A DNA stretch of 64,000 nt from Leucocoprinus leucothites (lineage: Eukaryota; Basidiomycota; Agaricomycetes; Agaricales; Agaricaceae): assembly GCA_013368445.1 (NCBI GenBank), contig JAACJO010000010.1, forward strand, positions 620,001 through 684,000. Reading direction: 5' to 3'. The notes below the pieces were generated by a model. It had not been told where the DNA came from. It was given only the letters and a program-made list of their open reading frames with translations, and did no database searches. A program made the position numbers and the translations under genes. Below are positions 11,299 through 22,561 of this stretch, one piece after another; position 1 is the first letter of the stretch, and each line of letters starts with the position of its first letter.

Positions 11299-13694
11299 CT
11301 ACAAACAGTGTTCAGTCCGCCATACCAATCATTTTGAGCTACTGATGTATGGATTCACCATGATCGTCCTTCAGACGCACGAGCATCCAGGTTTGAAAAT
11401 GCTGGAGAGGGAAAGAGGTGGTACGTGTGGGCGGACATATGATGGGTATAAAAGCGCACAGAGGAAGAGTGGTAGGTTTTCGGAGCGTCTCTACTTCAGC
11501 CCATATTTTTTAGTTTTCCTGGTTTATTTTTGTTGGCCTGAGCCTCGGACACTTCCCATCAAATGCTTCAGCGTGTCTTGAATGATTATTGATGATGTTA
11601 TTAGTTACCATCACCGTTCCAGGTCCGTCACTTGATCCAATTGGTGCTCTGGCTGTAATGCTAATGCCCTGGCCTGAAGTTGAGGGCATGCTTCTGAGGT
11701 TAATTCTTCGTGCTAGACGATTACAGAACGCCAGATTAAGGGTCCATGACAGCAAGCCTGAGTCGCTGGAGTACCGAGCGAGAATGTCGAGAAGAAACGT
11801 GTGCACAAAAGACATCATTTCCCACATTTTGAGTACGTGCAGGCAGTGCTTCCCCAGGAAGCTAAGCAAGCTCCAGGTGCAAATATGGGACGGGAGCGTA
11901 AGTCGTAGTGCCAACAGTTGATGTCGGGGTTATTCGGGGTTAGCCGGGAAAGTTGTGATGTTGATTGGTGTTGCAAAATTGATCAATTGATCCACCACAT
12001 CACCAACTCCCAAATCGCTGCAAAAACTTGCAGCCTCTCGTGGCCTCTTGGTTCTTCCTATCAAGTTCGAGGTTCTTCTCTTCCTTACAACAAATCCTGA
12101 AATCTAATTATACATCACTCCTTTGTCCCTGGCGCGGCCCCCCTACCCGGCCCTTTCTAACCACGGCTTAGACAGGACCTTGCCTAGGAGTGATTGTTCC
12201 TTCCGCTGGCTGTACCTTCAACCATATATTATGCCTTTTGGATACCTTCCAAGGCAATAATCTAGTTTCTTACGACCTTGTTTTTCGATCTGCCTTACGA
12301 TGAGGACCGTGACGAGAGAAACTTGGTGGCGTACCCGTCGTATGACCTTCTGGATATTATGTTCCTGGGCGACATTAGCGAGAATGCTCAGAATAATAGT
12401 GGCGTCTTGAGCTGGTTGGATTGTGGGTATCCTTATTTCCGAGGTGATTGCATCGAGACCATGCCGGCTAGTTCATTTTTGGCTATAAGAGCTGAATGAT
12501 AATGTCTCGTCTCCAGGATCTAGCACATCGCCGCTATGCTATTTATTCTCCCCTGGGAACGCGCTACGTGTCTTGCCGGAATATTTCCATCGGGGTTCAG
12601 CCTCTGGGCACTGCAGCGACTGGCGGTAAACGTCTAAGTGGATGGCACGTATTTACGATCGTCTCTTTGTCGCTCTCCATACAGCAATGTTGAGCTTGCC
12701 AAGGACACGTTTCAATTGGATTATCTGTCCTTCAATGAACCTTGGAGCTTTCAATAGCCATAGGAAGCCAAGATATCCTTGATTCGGTTCTGCTCTTGGC
12801 CTCTTGGATCTATCCTCTCCTTTCTCTGGCTCTTACCGCCTCTGCCGCTCGTCTCCACTTTCCCCACTCTCTAGAACCTATCAACACACCAACTATAACA
12901 AGACTGCCGTGGATGACGACGCAATTGCTTGTGGGGACCGGACTCCTAAATCTTTGGTTACTGAGAGTAGAAAATCGGGATCGTCTTTGGTGGGAGAGGG
13001 TACATTTTAGGCGGAGTGTTGTAGAGGCAATTATGTTGGATTGTCGGAGGTCAGCGCTCAGCGAAGGTGGCTGTCAGCGTGCCGAATAATATAATTGTAA
13101 CTTGTCTATCAAGAGAACCGATCCGGCTTACACCTGCACCAGGGAAATCCTCCAAGCCATAATTCCAGAGGTCGGAACCAGTAACCTATCCGCCTGTTTG
13201 AGCCCAGGTTTCGTACTCTCTCAACTTGATATATGCATCATCGAGATCATAGTAATCTTCTGTTGATCAGTTTATCGAGGCATAATCGTAGCCCGAAGAC
13301 TAGGCTCCCCCCTTGATTGGCAACTTTCCTGCATCGTGGAACATTTTAACATGGCATTGATCTCTGGATTAGCAGTGATTTTGTACTCTGTGGCTGATGT
13401 GCACCTGTGATTTCTTGATATTGGGACCTCATGGGATAGATACTCTCAAGTACCGGGTAATCCGCATCGAGCTCAACAGCCAGTTAGCGGGCTCGGCACA
13501 TGAACGCACTACTTGCTTATACCCTTTAGCCAGTCGCATTCTTCAAGTGTTTGTCCATATTATTAACTGCGGGAATGGGGGTAGGAAATGCTACAACTGC
13601 CTCTAACAAGGAACGGAGCCTGCTACCAGTAATGGTAGGTACAAACGCACTACCCTGGCCTCCTTCTACAACTTCCCGGCAGGCTGTTACCAGC
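11299..13694. other. Long intergenic stretch, 2.4 kb, no supported gene
   Basis: The part next to 11298 should hold the missing first exon of the upstream-reading membrane gene. A minus-strand frame at 11510-11914 includes a polar, beta-prone segment (ARAPIGSSDGPGTVMVTNNI) that could be a relic exon of the family, but I cannot join it to anything. A plus-strand TATAAAA at about 11446 has no gene behind it that I recognise. ORFs at 12.3-13.1 kb have no family features. Confidence 0.35.
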
Positions 13695-14552
13695 TCATAG
13701 AGACCGCCTCTTCTCCCCATCACCACGCAGAACTTGTTCTCTGCTCCCCCCAAGATCTGGCTGGGAATCATATTCGGGAGGTCGGTCATCAAGGTCTACC
13801 ACATTGTCCTGTCTTTGACCATGGGCATTGGCTGGGCCTGTTGAACCACGGGAAGCGACCATAGCCTCAAGCGTTTCTTGAATTCTACTCAGCACCGTGA
13901 CGAAAATCCGGGACTCTGACTCGACGTGGGGCTCTCTTGGTGGAGGTGGTGTATCTGCATTATTCTGTTCCGTCTGGATTATCCTACTTGTTTGTGGTTG
14001 TCGAGGAAGACCACTACGATGGTCGACCTTCGCCCTTGGTATCCGTGGGGGATCTCTCTGAGCTATGACACCCGGAACCGGTCTCTCTGGCACACGTCCA
14101 TAAAATGGATATACTATAGTTTTGGTAGATGAGCCGGCCCTGCTAGGTGATTTACTTTTGCAGAATCTCCTGAAATAGATTATCGCAGCGATCAGGATCA
14201 CAGCCAACACGATGCAGACTGGGGCAAGGATCCTGGCATCGGGTTTACTGTTTGATAGGTTCGACGTGTGGGTCGAGGTTGTAGAAGCTGCTGATGTAGA
14301 TGACTGGCTCGAAAGGGTATTTACTGAGGGTGAGATTGAGTTGACCTGAGAGTATAACGTCGTGAATGATCTTGAGCTAGTGAGGCTTTGACTTGTTGAT
14401 GACGTTGAGGTGAATATATCTGTATTGGAGGGGCTGGGTGGAAAAGATATTGGAGTGGTTGTTTGAATGGTGGATGAAGGGGGGCTAGGAGTCTCGGATC
14501 GTGTAATGCGACCTGGGCCACGGAGTCTGGAAATATCAGGTTTGATAATCAT
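13695..14552 (-). CDS. PPxY-tailed single-pass membrane protein
   Basis: The main exon is open over 285 codons. It holds a Ser/Thr-rich region with runs such as SSTSQSLTSSRSFTT, one helix (ARILAPVCIVLAVILIAAII) and the basic YFRRFCKSKSPSR. The tail has VYPFYGRVPERP (PF motif), a coil-like segment (FVTVLSRIQETLEAMVAS) and DDRPPEYDSQPDLG. A separate 5' exon with ATG at 14700 is likely: it would encode the Ile/Gly-rich TIIGGEIVGGDIINETIIG. I could not decide the splice sites joining it (donor candidates near 14596-14620), so I give only the main exon. Confidence 0.75.
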   Translation of the reverse strand: MIIKPDISRLRGPGRITRSETPSPPSSTIQTTTPISFPPSPSNTDIFTSTSSTSQSLTSSRSFTTLYSQVNSISPSVNTLSSQSSTSAASTTSTHTSNLSNSKPDARILAPVCIVLAVILIAAIIYFRRFCKSKSPSRAGSSTKTIVYPFYGRVPERPVPGVIAQRDPPRIPRAKVDHRSGLPRQPQTSRIIQTEQNNADTPPPPREPHVESESRIFVTVLSRIQETLEAMVASRGSTGPANAHGQRQDNVVDLDDRPPEYDSQPDLGGSREQVLRGDGEKRRSL

Positions 14553-15389
14553 ATACTTTATTCTCGATAAAGGAGGGAACCCACGTTGGATTTACCCCAT
14601 GATGTTCAGGTCCCCCGCCACCAGTTCCGATTATTGTAGCACCAATTATCGTTTCATTGATAATATCTCCTCCGACTATTTCTCCGCCAATTATTGTCAT
14701 ATTGGAGGCTTCAGGGAGTGCTGCGATAGAGCCTTAAATCGATGGATGCTGTGGAGCGCCGAAAGTATGGGTGTTCCTAATTTCTCTTCTGACTTGTTTT
14801 ATTATGCAATGGCTCATCTCTTATCAGGTTCCCTGAGCAACTGTTTGATGATTTACACACTCACTCCAACATAATATCCAACATGAATATTCCCTCAGGA
14901 CCACAAGCAGTGATAATAGCGACCTTTAAAATCGAAAACATAGCTGCCTGATCTGGCGATTTTCACTCCAGCGGTCATTCTCAAAATGTGGGGCAAGGGT
15001 TGTATTTCATCATGCACTAAGTATTGAGGTGATGACAGACGGGTTCGGCTCCTGTTTCAATTCCGCGTCATTTGAGATTGTGGCTCACACTCGATAGGTT
15101 GGGTATCACAATTTTAATGATTGTTGCCGCTAACAAGTATAGAGACCCAATTAGAAAGAATGGCTCAAATGGAAAGGAAATACGTATCAATGCTTGCAAA
15201 CGGCCGTACCTCAAATCAAGTGAACCTAGTAAGGGCTTTCGGGTACCACGGAAAGGGAAAGTGCGATTACAGAACCTGATCGATATCAGGCGCCTGCTAC
15301 AAGTAAAAGATGTAATGTCCCCTCCTTGATATAGATTCAGAGGCCATATGCTGGCAGTAGGGCCCAGCAATTCTTATCACTATCTATAT
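14553..15389. other. Candidate 5' exon (to 14700) and intergenic
   Basis: Minus-strand 14590-14700 is a probable first exon of the gene ending at 13695 (Ile/Gly-rich, see that entry). From 14701 to 15389 I see no supported feature apart from the promoter that gene must use. Confidence 0.35.
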
Positions 15390-16572
15390 CTACGAGGTAT
15401 AATCCGGCGGTCGATCATGAGGGTTGTCATGAGGAACCTCTCCATCAAAAGAGTTGGTTGGCCCCGTCAAGGCACCTGAAGGGACTATAGGCAAATGTGC
15501 AATAGCAGCTTCGATGGCATCAATCTTATTCATCATGGTCAAGACCTGGTTCTCAAGCTGTTGTTCCCGTGGCACCAGAGTAATGCCAGTCCTGGGCTTG
15601 GTAACAGCCCGAGATCGCGCCACAGGTGCAGATGGACCTCTAGTTGTAACAGGGGACTCGGCAATGGGTTGAAGCGGACTCTCGCTCCTGTTGCGAGTGG
15701 GACTCGGCTGGGGGAGGAACGGTGTGGTGTCACCGAAAATAGAGGGCGTTGAAGATTCAGATTCCGTGTCAGGGATTTGTTCCGTAGTGGGTGTCCATGC
15801 TCTCTCTGTGTTCGGCTCTGGAGTCCCGAATGCGACCTTGCTGCCGGCTATGGTGTCTTCCCTATTCTCATTCCTTATTTGGAATGGGTGTATGTCTGAC
15901 CTTGAACCATTAGCTGATGCGGCTCCGTTCCCCTGCTTCCTTCTCTTGCATCTGATGAAGGACAAGATCACCAGCCCGACGATCAGTAGCGAGGAAACGA
16001 CACAAATGGGTATGACAATCTTGAGAAGATTTGAATTGTCATGGAGAGCTGCATCCCCAACAGGGGTTGGCACTGATGCGGGAACTGTGGACATTGTGCG
16101 TGCTGTGCTCTGGAGCAGAAGGCTTGAGGAGAGGGATGGGTGAAAGCTTGATGTTGAGACGAAGTCTAATATTGAGACGCTGTGAGAGGACTGGGAATGG
16201 AGGTTATTGCCCGGAGACTTTATTGTAGAGTCCGAGGATGTCATGGGCGTAGGGACTATTGGTTTAAATGGGCTCGCGTTGACATTGTGAAAGCTCGCAG
16301 TTGGGCCTGTTGTACTGGAACGACTGGTTCTTCTAATATCCCATGAATCCTAGAATTTGTTTTATGGGATTGGAAACTCACTCTTGAGTTTTCAAAGTTG
16401 GAGATCTTGTATGTCCTTGTCCGTTCGGCAAGATACTTCGAAGCTCTCCTAGTTCGTCTGAAAGCATGCTGCTTATGGATCAGTGACTAGTTCCATGGAG
16501 GTATTTACTTCGAGAAGACGCTTACCTTTCCATGGGGAGGTCAGGTAATGGCAAATCAAATGGAAAATCCAT
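15390..16572 (-). CDS. PPxY-tailed single-pass membrane protein
   Basis: Model: complement join of 15390-16332, 16382-16468 and 16526-16572, 358 aa; both junctions keep frame and the total divides by three. It starts MDFPFDLPLPDLPMESMLSD, acidic/hydrophobic but not a signal peptide. A Ser/Thr-rich region leads to one helix (LLKIVIPICVVSSLLIVGLV) and FIRCKRRKQGNG. Then come DIHPFQIRNE (PF motif), a long disordered Ser/Pro/Thr segment, the coiled coil EQQLENQVLTMMNKIDAIEA and a C-terminus that stops right after HDRPPDYTS. The 14-bp motif shared with other family promoters lies about 200 bp upstream of the ATG. Confidence 0.82.
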
Positions 16573-17273
16573 CTTGCCGTTCTTCACCACTGGGAGACAA
16601 GGGCTCAAACGGGTGAGCGCGGGGAGTCCTCATCCTGCCTTTAAACTAGAATCATCTCCTGTCACCGGTGATCAAGATATTTCGTCTAGAAATGTTATCG
16701 CTCTTGAGATGGCGTACATATCAAGAAATTTCCTAGGTGTGCAGGGAGACCAACTTGCAGTGGATGCTAAGGTATCATGATTGTGATGCCGGAAGAACAG
16801 TTTCTACGTAATCATCATCAAGTGAAATCAAAGCTCAGGAAGTGCATGGAGAGTTTTCTGATGCATAGGGAAGAAGCCCGTGAGGAAGTAGTTGAAGCAT
16901 TGGATTTGAGTTCCGGTTAACACTAAGTAAGAACTCGAGCCATATGTCGAAAATTCCAATGGTTACGCCAACGAAACAGATGTGTCCATCAATCCCGATT
17001 ACGGAATTAGGCCAGAAAACCAAATCAAAAAGCACAAGTCTAGCGAGCAAGGGGTGCCTCTGAAGGGGAATAAGTTGACAGAGCAGAAAAGCAACTGGCG
17101 TCAACACCAGCCCCAGAATGCAGTACCACTACTTTACTGCTCAAGAGTCAATGTCAACAATCAATAGCTCGATCAGATGACCCACCGGTCAGTCATACTG
17201 TATGATGCATCCTGGAGGCCCCAGTGTTTAAAGAGTGACCGAGAACAAATAGAGCTAAATTTCTCACGACACC
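16573..17273. other. Divergent intergenic region
   Basis: This 700-bp region separates the minus-strand membrane gene (start 16572) from the plus-strand kinase gene (start 17274), so it should hold both promoters. The only recognisable element is the repeated ATCATGATTGTGAT motif at 16774. Confidence 0.5.
16774..16787. promoter_or_regulatory. Recurrent upstream motif ATCATGATTGTGAT, copy 1
   Basis: A 14-bp sequence (imperfect dyad ATCA-N6-TGAT) lies about 200 bp upstream of the ATG at 16572. It recurs exactly or nearly so upstream of other genes of the family; see the finding on this motif. Binding factor unknown. Confidence 0.45.
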
Positions 17274-18735
17274 ATGCTTGTCACTCTGCTTCGCTTTGGA
17301 GAAAACCGGCTTCATCCTCCTATTAACTTCTTCACTCCGGCTCTGCGTCGCACTTCCACAATAGTGACCCGTCGTTTCACTCCTTCGCGCCTTGATGTAA
17401 TCGAGGACATCGAAGACTACCAACCAGGAGGGTACCATCCAATATCTATCGGCGATACCTTTGACCATGGACGTTTCAGAGTCCTTCATAAACTCGGATT
17501 TGGAGGCTCCTCTACTGTTTGGCTAGCGCGCGACCAGCAGGAAGGCGGAGGCCAGGGCAGACTTATCACCCTCAAGGCAATGCGCGCAGATATTTCCTCG
17601 TCCAAGGCTCCAAGCGAGATCCCTGAACTGGTTATTTCTTAGAAACTTAGAGCGTCTCTCCCTCATTGTGTGCCTGTCGACTTCCAGACCATCGACCATC
17701 ATTTCTTTGTGCAAGGTCCGAATGGTTCCCACCTGTTTCTCGTATTGCCGCTTGCTGGCCCCAATATCCTTGCCATATCTGACTCACCCGGCCGTACTGC
17801 TGGTAGTCGAAGACTACGTGCAAATTTGGGTAAAAAGGTCGCGAAAAAAGCAGCGACTTTAATATACCATATGCACTGTGCCGGCATTGTTCATGGAGGC
17901 AAGCAAGTCCCCTGCCTCTTGTTCAACAATGTCGATTGCCAACAAATGACTCCATCTAGACCTGACTACGTCAAACATCTTGTTTCGTCTGTCGCCCCAC
18001 GTCATCGAATGGTCGAACAGCGAAATATACGCCCGCCTAGGTGATCCCGAGACAGAGGATGTTCGGACTTGTGAGGGGCAACCACCCGGCCCCCACGTAC
18101 TAGCCATACTCATTGCACCCATCCAGAACTCCAGGATATCGGACGCAACGCTTCTTCAAGACAAAATCATTGTCAACGACTTTGGCCAGTCCTACGTCGT
18201 CGCCTATCCACCATTATCCTATAAGCCAGGAACTGCGCTGAATTACCAGTCGCCGGAGGCGCGATTTGGGGGGCGTGTAGGCTTCGAGACAGACGTATGG
18301 GCACTCGCATGCGCGATCTTTGAGATCCGTGCGGGCTTTGCCCTTTTTGAGCCGATCCTGGGGAGTGATGTCGACATTCTCAGACAGACAGTTGAGACAC
18401 TTGGACGACTACCTGATCCCTGGTGGAGTGCTTTTGAGCAGCGCACACTATGGTTCGAGGAAGATGGACAGCCGAAGAGCGAGCAGGATCAAGAACGCGC
18501 CGGCTTGCTCCTGAAAGCTTACAGAAGCTCTATCAAGGCCAAGTTGCGCGGGATAGGCGAGCAAGGTGTTCCGTCACCTAACGATGAAGGGCCAATGATT
18601 GAAAAGCCCGGGGCGCGGCTGCCTGAGGACGAAATTGAACTTTTGGCGGATCTCTTGGAGAAAATGTTGAAGTATCACCCAGAAGAGAGGATTCGTATAC
18701 AGGATGTCATCCAGCATCCGTGGTTCGCAATATGA
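17274..18735 (+). pseudogene. SRPK-like serine/threonine protein kinase, interrupted by one in-frame stop
   Basis: Exons 17274-17898 and 17960-18735 give 466 codons. Kinase landmarks are in order: Gly-rich loop LGFGGSSTVWLARD, beta3 lysine in TLKAM, SEIPEL of helix C, GPNGSHLFLVLPL hinge region, catalytic loop HGDLTTSNILF, IVNDFGQSY, SPEARFG, DVWALACAIFE and a final HPWFAI. This is the fungal SRPK-like family, which in its best-known members phosphorylates SR splicing factors. The ATG has a good context (CACC before it). TAG at 17640-17642 replaces the expected Gln codon of an IS-Q-KLRAS segment; both sides are in the same frame, so only this codon breaks the gene. The 61-bp intron begins GC and ends AG. 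All catalytic residues remain, so the break looks recent, or it may be a base error. Confidence 0.8.
17899..17959 (+). other. GC-AG intron inside the kinase catalytic loop
   Basis: Removing these 61 bp restores the family motif HGDLTTSN with the Asp codon split across the junction. The donor is GCAAGC rather than GT, and the acceptor is CATCTAG. No GT near this point gives the same join. Confidence 0.7.
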
Positions 18736-20284
18736 GGTTTTCACTCGTTTTGGCGTGCTTTTGGCCCTTTGTGTAGAGATTTGTTCTTCAGTATTGCTGT
18801 GGTCGTCAACAACCGCATTACTAGTCTCCCTGTATGTGAACAACGTAAACTTGTATCTTGGTAGAGAAGTAAGAAATCCATGGGTCGAATTTTGCTCTCC
18901 AAAGGAATGAAGTTCCCATCAGATTTGTGCATGGGGAAGATTACAGTAGGACCTACTCTCCTATGGTACAGGGCGCCCAAAGTGTGTTAACGGAGTATAT
19001 GCCAGTAAACGAGATATCATGGGGCAAAGCGACGCGGGGTCGCACCGAAAAGCGAAAAGCGAAGGTATGAGTGATACCAAGGCTGCGAGATAGTAATTTC
19101 CATACTGCCGTTCTGCCAACAGGGTTGGTTATGAGTAATGAAGTAACGGCGATGGACCAGAACGAATGCCTCAGGTCATGGATAAACCCACATCATCATG
19201 GAGTGCCGCCTTGCTATTTGGTGGCCGCGGGAAATGAAGGGAACATTCCGCTTGTAACGGAGTACGGGGTGAGCCTTAGCTTCGGACAGAGTGAATCTGA
19301 CTGGTCGTGGTATTCGGTGTAGTAAGACTACTGTGACACTTGTACGTGACGTCTATCTACAGTGTATGTGACTACAGGACTTACAAAACACCATCCCGGT
19401 TACACCGCTAGCATCGAACTGATCTCAACTTTAGCGCCCACTACCATCCTCAGTGCTCACAATATTGACGCGTCTGGCTGACAGTATCTCCTCCCCGTCA
19501 AATCTCGTAGGATTTCCCCGGAAAAGTGTCGGTTTGTGTCTGAAGCTATTTTCAGAACGATAGGCTGTTGCTATCTTGGTCTCGTGCTAGCATGTTGCTG
19601 AATCCATTTGCTTTGGTTTTCATCTCAAGTGTACTTCTTTCCGGATTTCTCGTTAAGCAAAGGTCTCGGAAATCGACCACAGGTTCCAGCGTTTTGGGCC
19701 CCTTCTGAGAGTGTTCCTCCTCTGAGTGAACAATCAGGTATTTTGGTTACTTGATTATACCTCACTCACTTCCTGATACTAGTTTATGCAAAGACATTTT
19801 GACGGCGAATATTTCGAAAAATCGACTCCCATGTGTACAAAGACTCGAATCCCAACTTTTTGATGCCTTCATCGCTTTCGAGGCGGATTCCTTCGTGCCC
19901 ACTCTTTCACCCCTCCCCGGCCCGATTCACATGATAGAGCCAAAATATTTGCCGACGATAAGGCAGAGGTAGTGGTGGAAGGCGATGTCACCTTGCCCTT
20001 TTCAGAGTGGAAGTCGGCACTGCTGCATGAACACTTTTTGAAATGCGTAATGAGCGAATAGCAAAGGTAATGTTATTCACCCCTAAAGGTCTCCCGGTCC
20101 ACGATTTACCGCGTATCAAAGGAGTATTTTATCTGCAACGGGGCTGACATTGCCAAGTTGCGATACCTCTCAATTCCAAATCACCAACATAAATGTCCTC
20201 TATCCCGTTTTTATCCGTCGTCTAGGTAAATCGCTAGTTACGGCATCAATTCCACTTCTTGTCCAGAAACGTGATCTCTTCAGC
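18736..20284. other. Intergenic, 1.5 kb, nothing recognised
   Basis: No domain-bearing ORF on either strand. It contains the 3' flanks of the convergent kinase gene and the minus-strand membrane gene that ends at 20285. Confidence 0.4.
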
Positions 20285-21194
20285 TCAAACCCGTCCACTC
20301 CTTCCCAACGACCTCTCAGCCAGTTCTGGCCGCGCGACGTAATCTGGAGGTCTATCGTCCGCTTCTGTAGCATGCAGTGGTATCCGATCTAGCGGACTTG
20401 TATCCTGTATTGGGTTACGAACAGCCGCTTCCAGGACCTCGAACCTGTGCATGAGCATCGTGAACAATTGACGATCCAGTGGAGGTTCTTGGTTGGGCTC
20501 GGCGAGGGGCTCATCATGCGGTGCCTGCGTCACACCAGCGGTTCCTGGTGGCAGGGCTACTTGTGGGAGGTTGTTCCTAGCGCGAACCTTCATATTTGAA
20601 GGTCGGAAATTTGGCCCGGGGGGTACTACATTACGTAGATTCGGTGGGTTCCCTGCCTCGGTCAAGAGTTATACGGACGATAATGACCAGTAGTTACGAA
20701 CGTCCTGACCTTTCGATCGACGTAGGCTGGCAGCTCTCGGATTTTCTGTCGGATTCCTTTCAGCGCTTCTGCCAGAGAAGGGATACAGCGTCATCTCTAT
20801 TCTTTGCCCACGAACTCTCCTCCACCAAATAACTGCCGCACCTAGAATCATGGCTAGCCCTAGCAGGAGACAAATTGGAACAATCAATTTGACGTTCGGT
20901 TTGCGGTGGAAGTAGGGGTGCAGAAAGCCCGTTGGTTGATCTGTGGCCATTGATGAAGTAACTGAACTGGAGGGCCCAGTGTCCGTTGGTTGACCTGTGG
21001 CCAGTGATGAAGTAGTTGAACTGGAGGGCACAGTGTCCGTTGGTTGACCTGTGGCCGGTGATGAAGTAGCTGAATTGGAGGGCCCAGTGTCCGTGTTTGT
21101 GAGCGTGCTCATAATATTTGATGCAAATGTTTTGGTTGCCGTATCCGAATTAACTGAAGTATGACCAGTGGACGAAGAGAAAGGTGCTGTTGTG
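20285..21194 (-). CDS. PPxY-tailed single-pass membrane protein with 18-aa repeats (5' exons unresolved)
   Basis: The frame from the acceptor at 21194 to 20285 has one in-frame TAA at 20669-20671. A 45-bp intron (20653-20697, GTAACT...GCAG) would remove it and keep frame, joining QDVR to NPPNLRNV; a 45-bp intron also occurs in the OTU gene here. The ectodomain has three 18-aa Ser/Thr/Pro repeats (TDTGPSSSVTSSMATDQP type). One helix (VKLIVPICLLLGLAMILGAA) is followed by WWRRVRGQR, then TLYPFSGR (PF motif), the coil LFTMLMHRFEVLEAAVRNP and DDRPPDYVARPEL. Further 5' exons probably lie at 21340-21480, one containing an ACA repeat. If the 45-bp segment is not spliced, this is a pseudogene with a single nonsense codon. 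Confidence 0.7.
20931..21092 (-). repeat. 3 x 54-bp coding minisatellite
   Basis: Three near-identical 54-bp units begin at 20931, 20985 and 21039 (each starts GTTGGTTGA on the plus strand). They encode three 18-residue Ser/Thr-rich repeats in the ectodomain of the gene at 20285. Confidence 0.9.
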
Positions 21195-22561
21195 CTGAAT
21201 CAATCGTCGTGAGTACGGAATTGTAGCCTCAAATTAAAACTGAAGTAGAGATCCCAGCTATGTGTCAAGGCTCCAATAATGGAGCTCCTGCCGTCCGACA
21301 TCATTCGCGCTTCAATAAAAAAAAACTCACCTGAAGGGTTGTATCAACCCAACCATTAGCCCTCGATTGGGGAATTAGTGGAAGGTGATCAGAGTGACTC
21401 ACGAAGTTGTTGTTGTTGTTGTTGTTGTGGGTTGGAGTGTTTCTGTGCTGCTTCCGCTGGAAGTTCTTGATGTTAGATCCACCCGTAAGTCACTCTAGCA
21501 CACACAATGTATTCAACAGACTTACTCATTGTCGTCATCATCGTCCCTCGCCTCCATAACATCAAGGCTGGTCGGCAAGACCTTGTTGTATAGGCCGACT
21601 AGTGCAAGCACAACCATATACCTGTTTTCTTCAGTCGTGATCTAGCTTTGAATTTGAAGAGAGTACAGAAGTAACCAAAGCTTGAGCACAAGCGACCTAC
21701 GGTTATAAATACATCTATGTGTATTCACACGGATATACGTTTCAAGATGACATATCTTGGTTTCTGTACCCCTCGGCAAGTTCTTGAGTCTAATCTCTGA
21801 TGTAGATTACTCCAAAACTATAGTATCATGTACTGCCTGGTGTCAAGGGCAGGGAAAATGAACAACGCCGAGACTGTGCATGTGAAGATCTGGGCCCAAT
21901 GTTTGCTTTGAAACAGATGTCATGGACGGTTTTTGACCCTCTGGTTTCCAGGTCTGGCCCTGGTTCCCTGGCTTAGGCTTGCCCAGGAAGATCCACCGTG
22001 ACCTCGAGATAACACGAGCGTTTGGGAAAATATGCGTCAAAGGAATTGACGTTATCATCAGCCAATGCGTTGCCATTTGCTTGATCGTGACTTCCGTGTT
22101 AGAATAGCAATCCGAGGATTATCCTCGTGAATTATTCTGAGTTTAAATTTCATATATTATTGTTACTATGGTTTTATGTATATATACCTGTAGTCTACAT
22201 TTCTGTACCCCGCTCGTTTGCCCTCCAATACCACCGTGTTCGCCCAGCATCGAGTCCCTTCAACATTCCGGTCATTTGCTCGCAGTGTAAAGTAAGGTGG
22301 ATCTTGGCAGTGATAATGGCCTCACATGTCACTAATCAGTGAGTAGTTTGACACTAGGCCCTATGATTTATCTATAGATTGTCAATCGATCACGGTTATT
22401 TCTACTACGACAATTCACTGACAATGTTCAAAACTGACTAGCCCGTCACGGTAAAGAAGGGGATCACGTACAAGTAAACACCGGTCAATAGCTTCAAATA
22501 AATTACGCAGCGCCCATCCAGAGCGTTTTCCGAGCACCTCCTATATCCCACTCTGTCCTAC
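21195..22561. other. 5' exons of the repeat-bearing membrane gene, then intergenic
   Basis: Donor-like GTGAGT sequences on the minus strand near 21350 and 21400 suggest one or two small upstream exons between about 21340 and 21480. From 21.5 to 22.56 kb I see no supported gene. Confidence 0.35.
21406..21428. repeat. (GTT)n microsatellite
   Basis: About seven GTT units, followed by a GTGAGT-type splice donor on the minus strand. On that strand the run (ACA/CAA/AAC) is probably coding, for poly-Thr, poly-Gln or poly-Asn depending on frame. Confidence 0.8.

Noticed and set aside
12278..13089. Plus-strand ORFs of 65-115 codons
   Set aside because: No domain, no Ser/Thr-helix-coil pattern, no credible splice joins, and overlapping frames of similar length.
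17640..17642. Programmed stop-codon readthrough in the kinase gene
   Set aside because: The context TCT TAG AAA does not fit known readthrough signals (TGA CTA type); nonsense mutation or base error is simpler.
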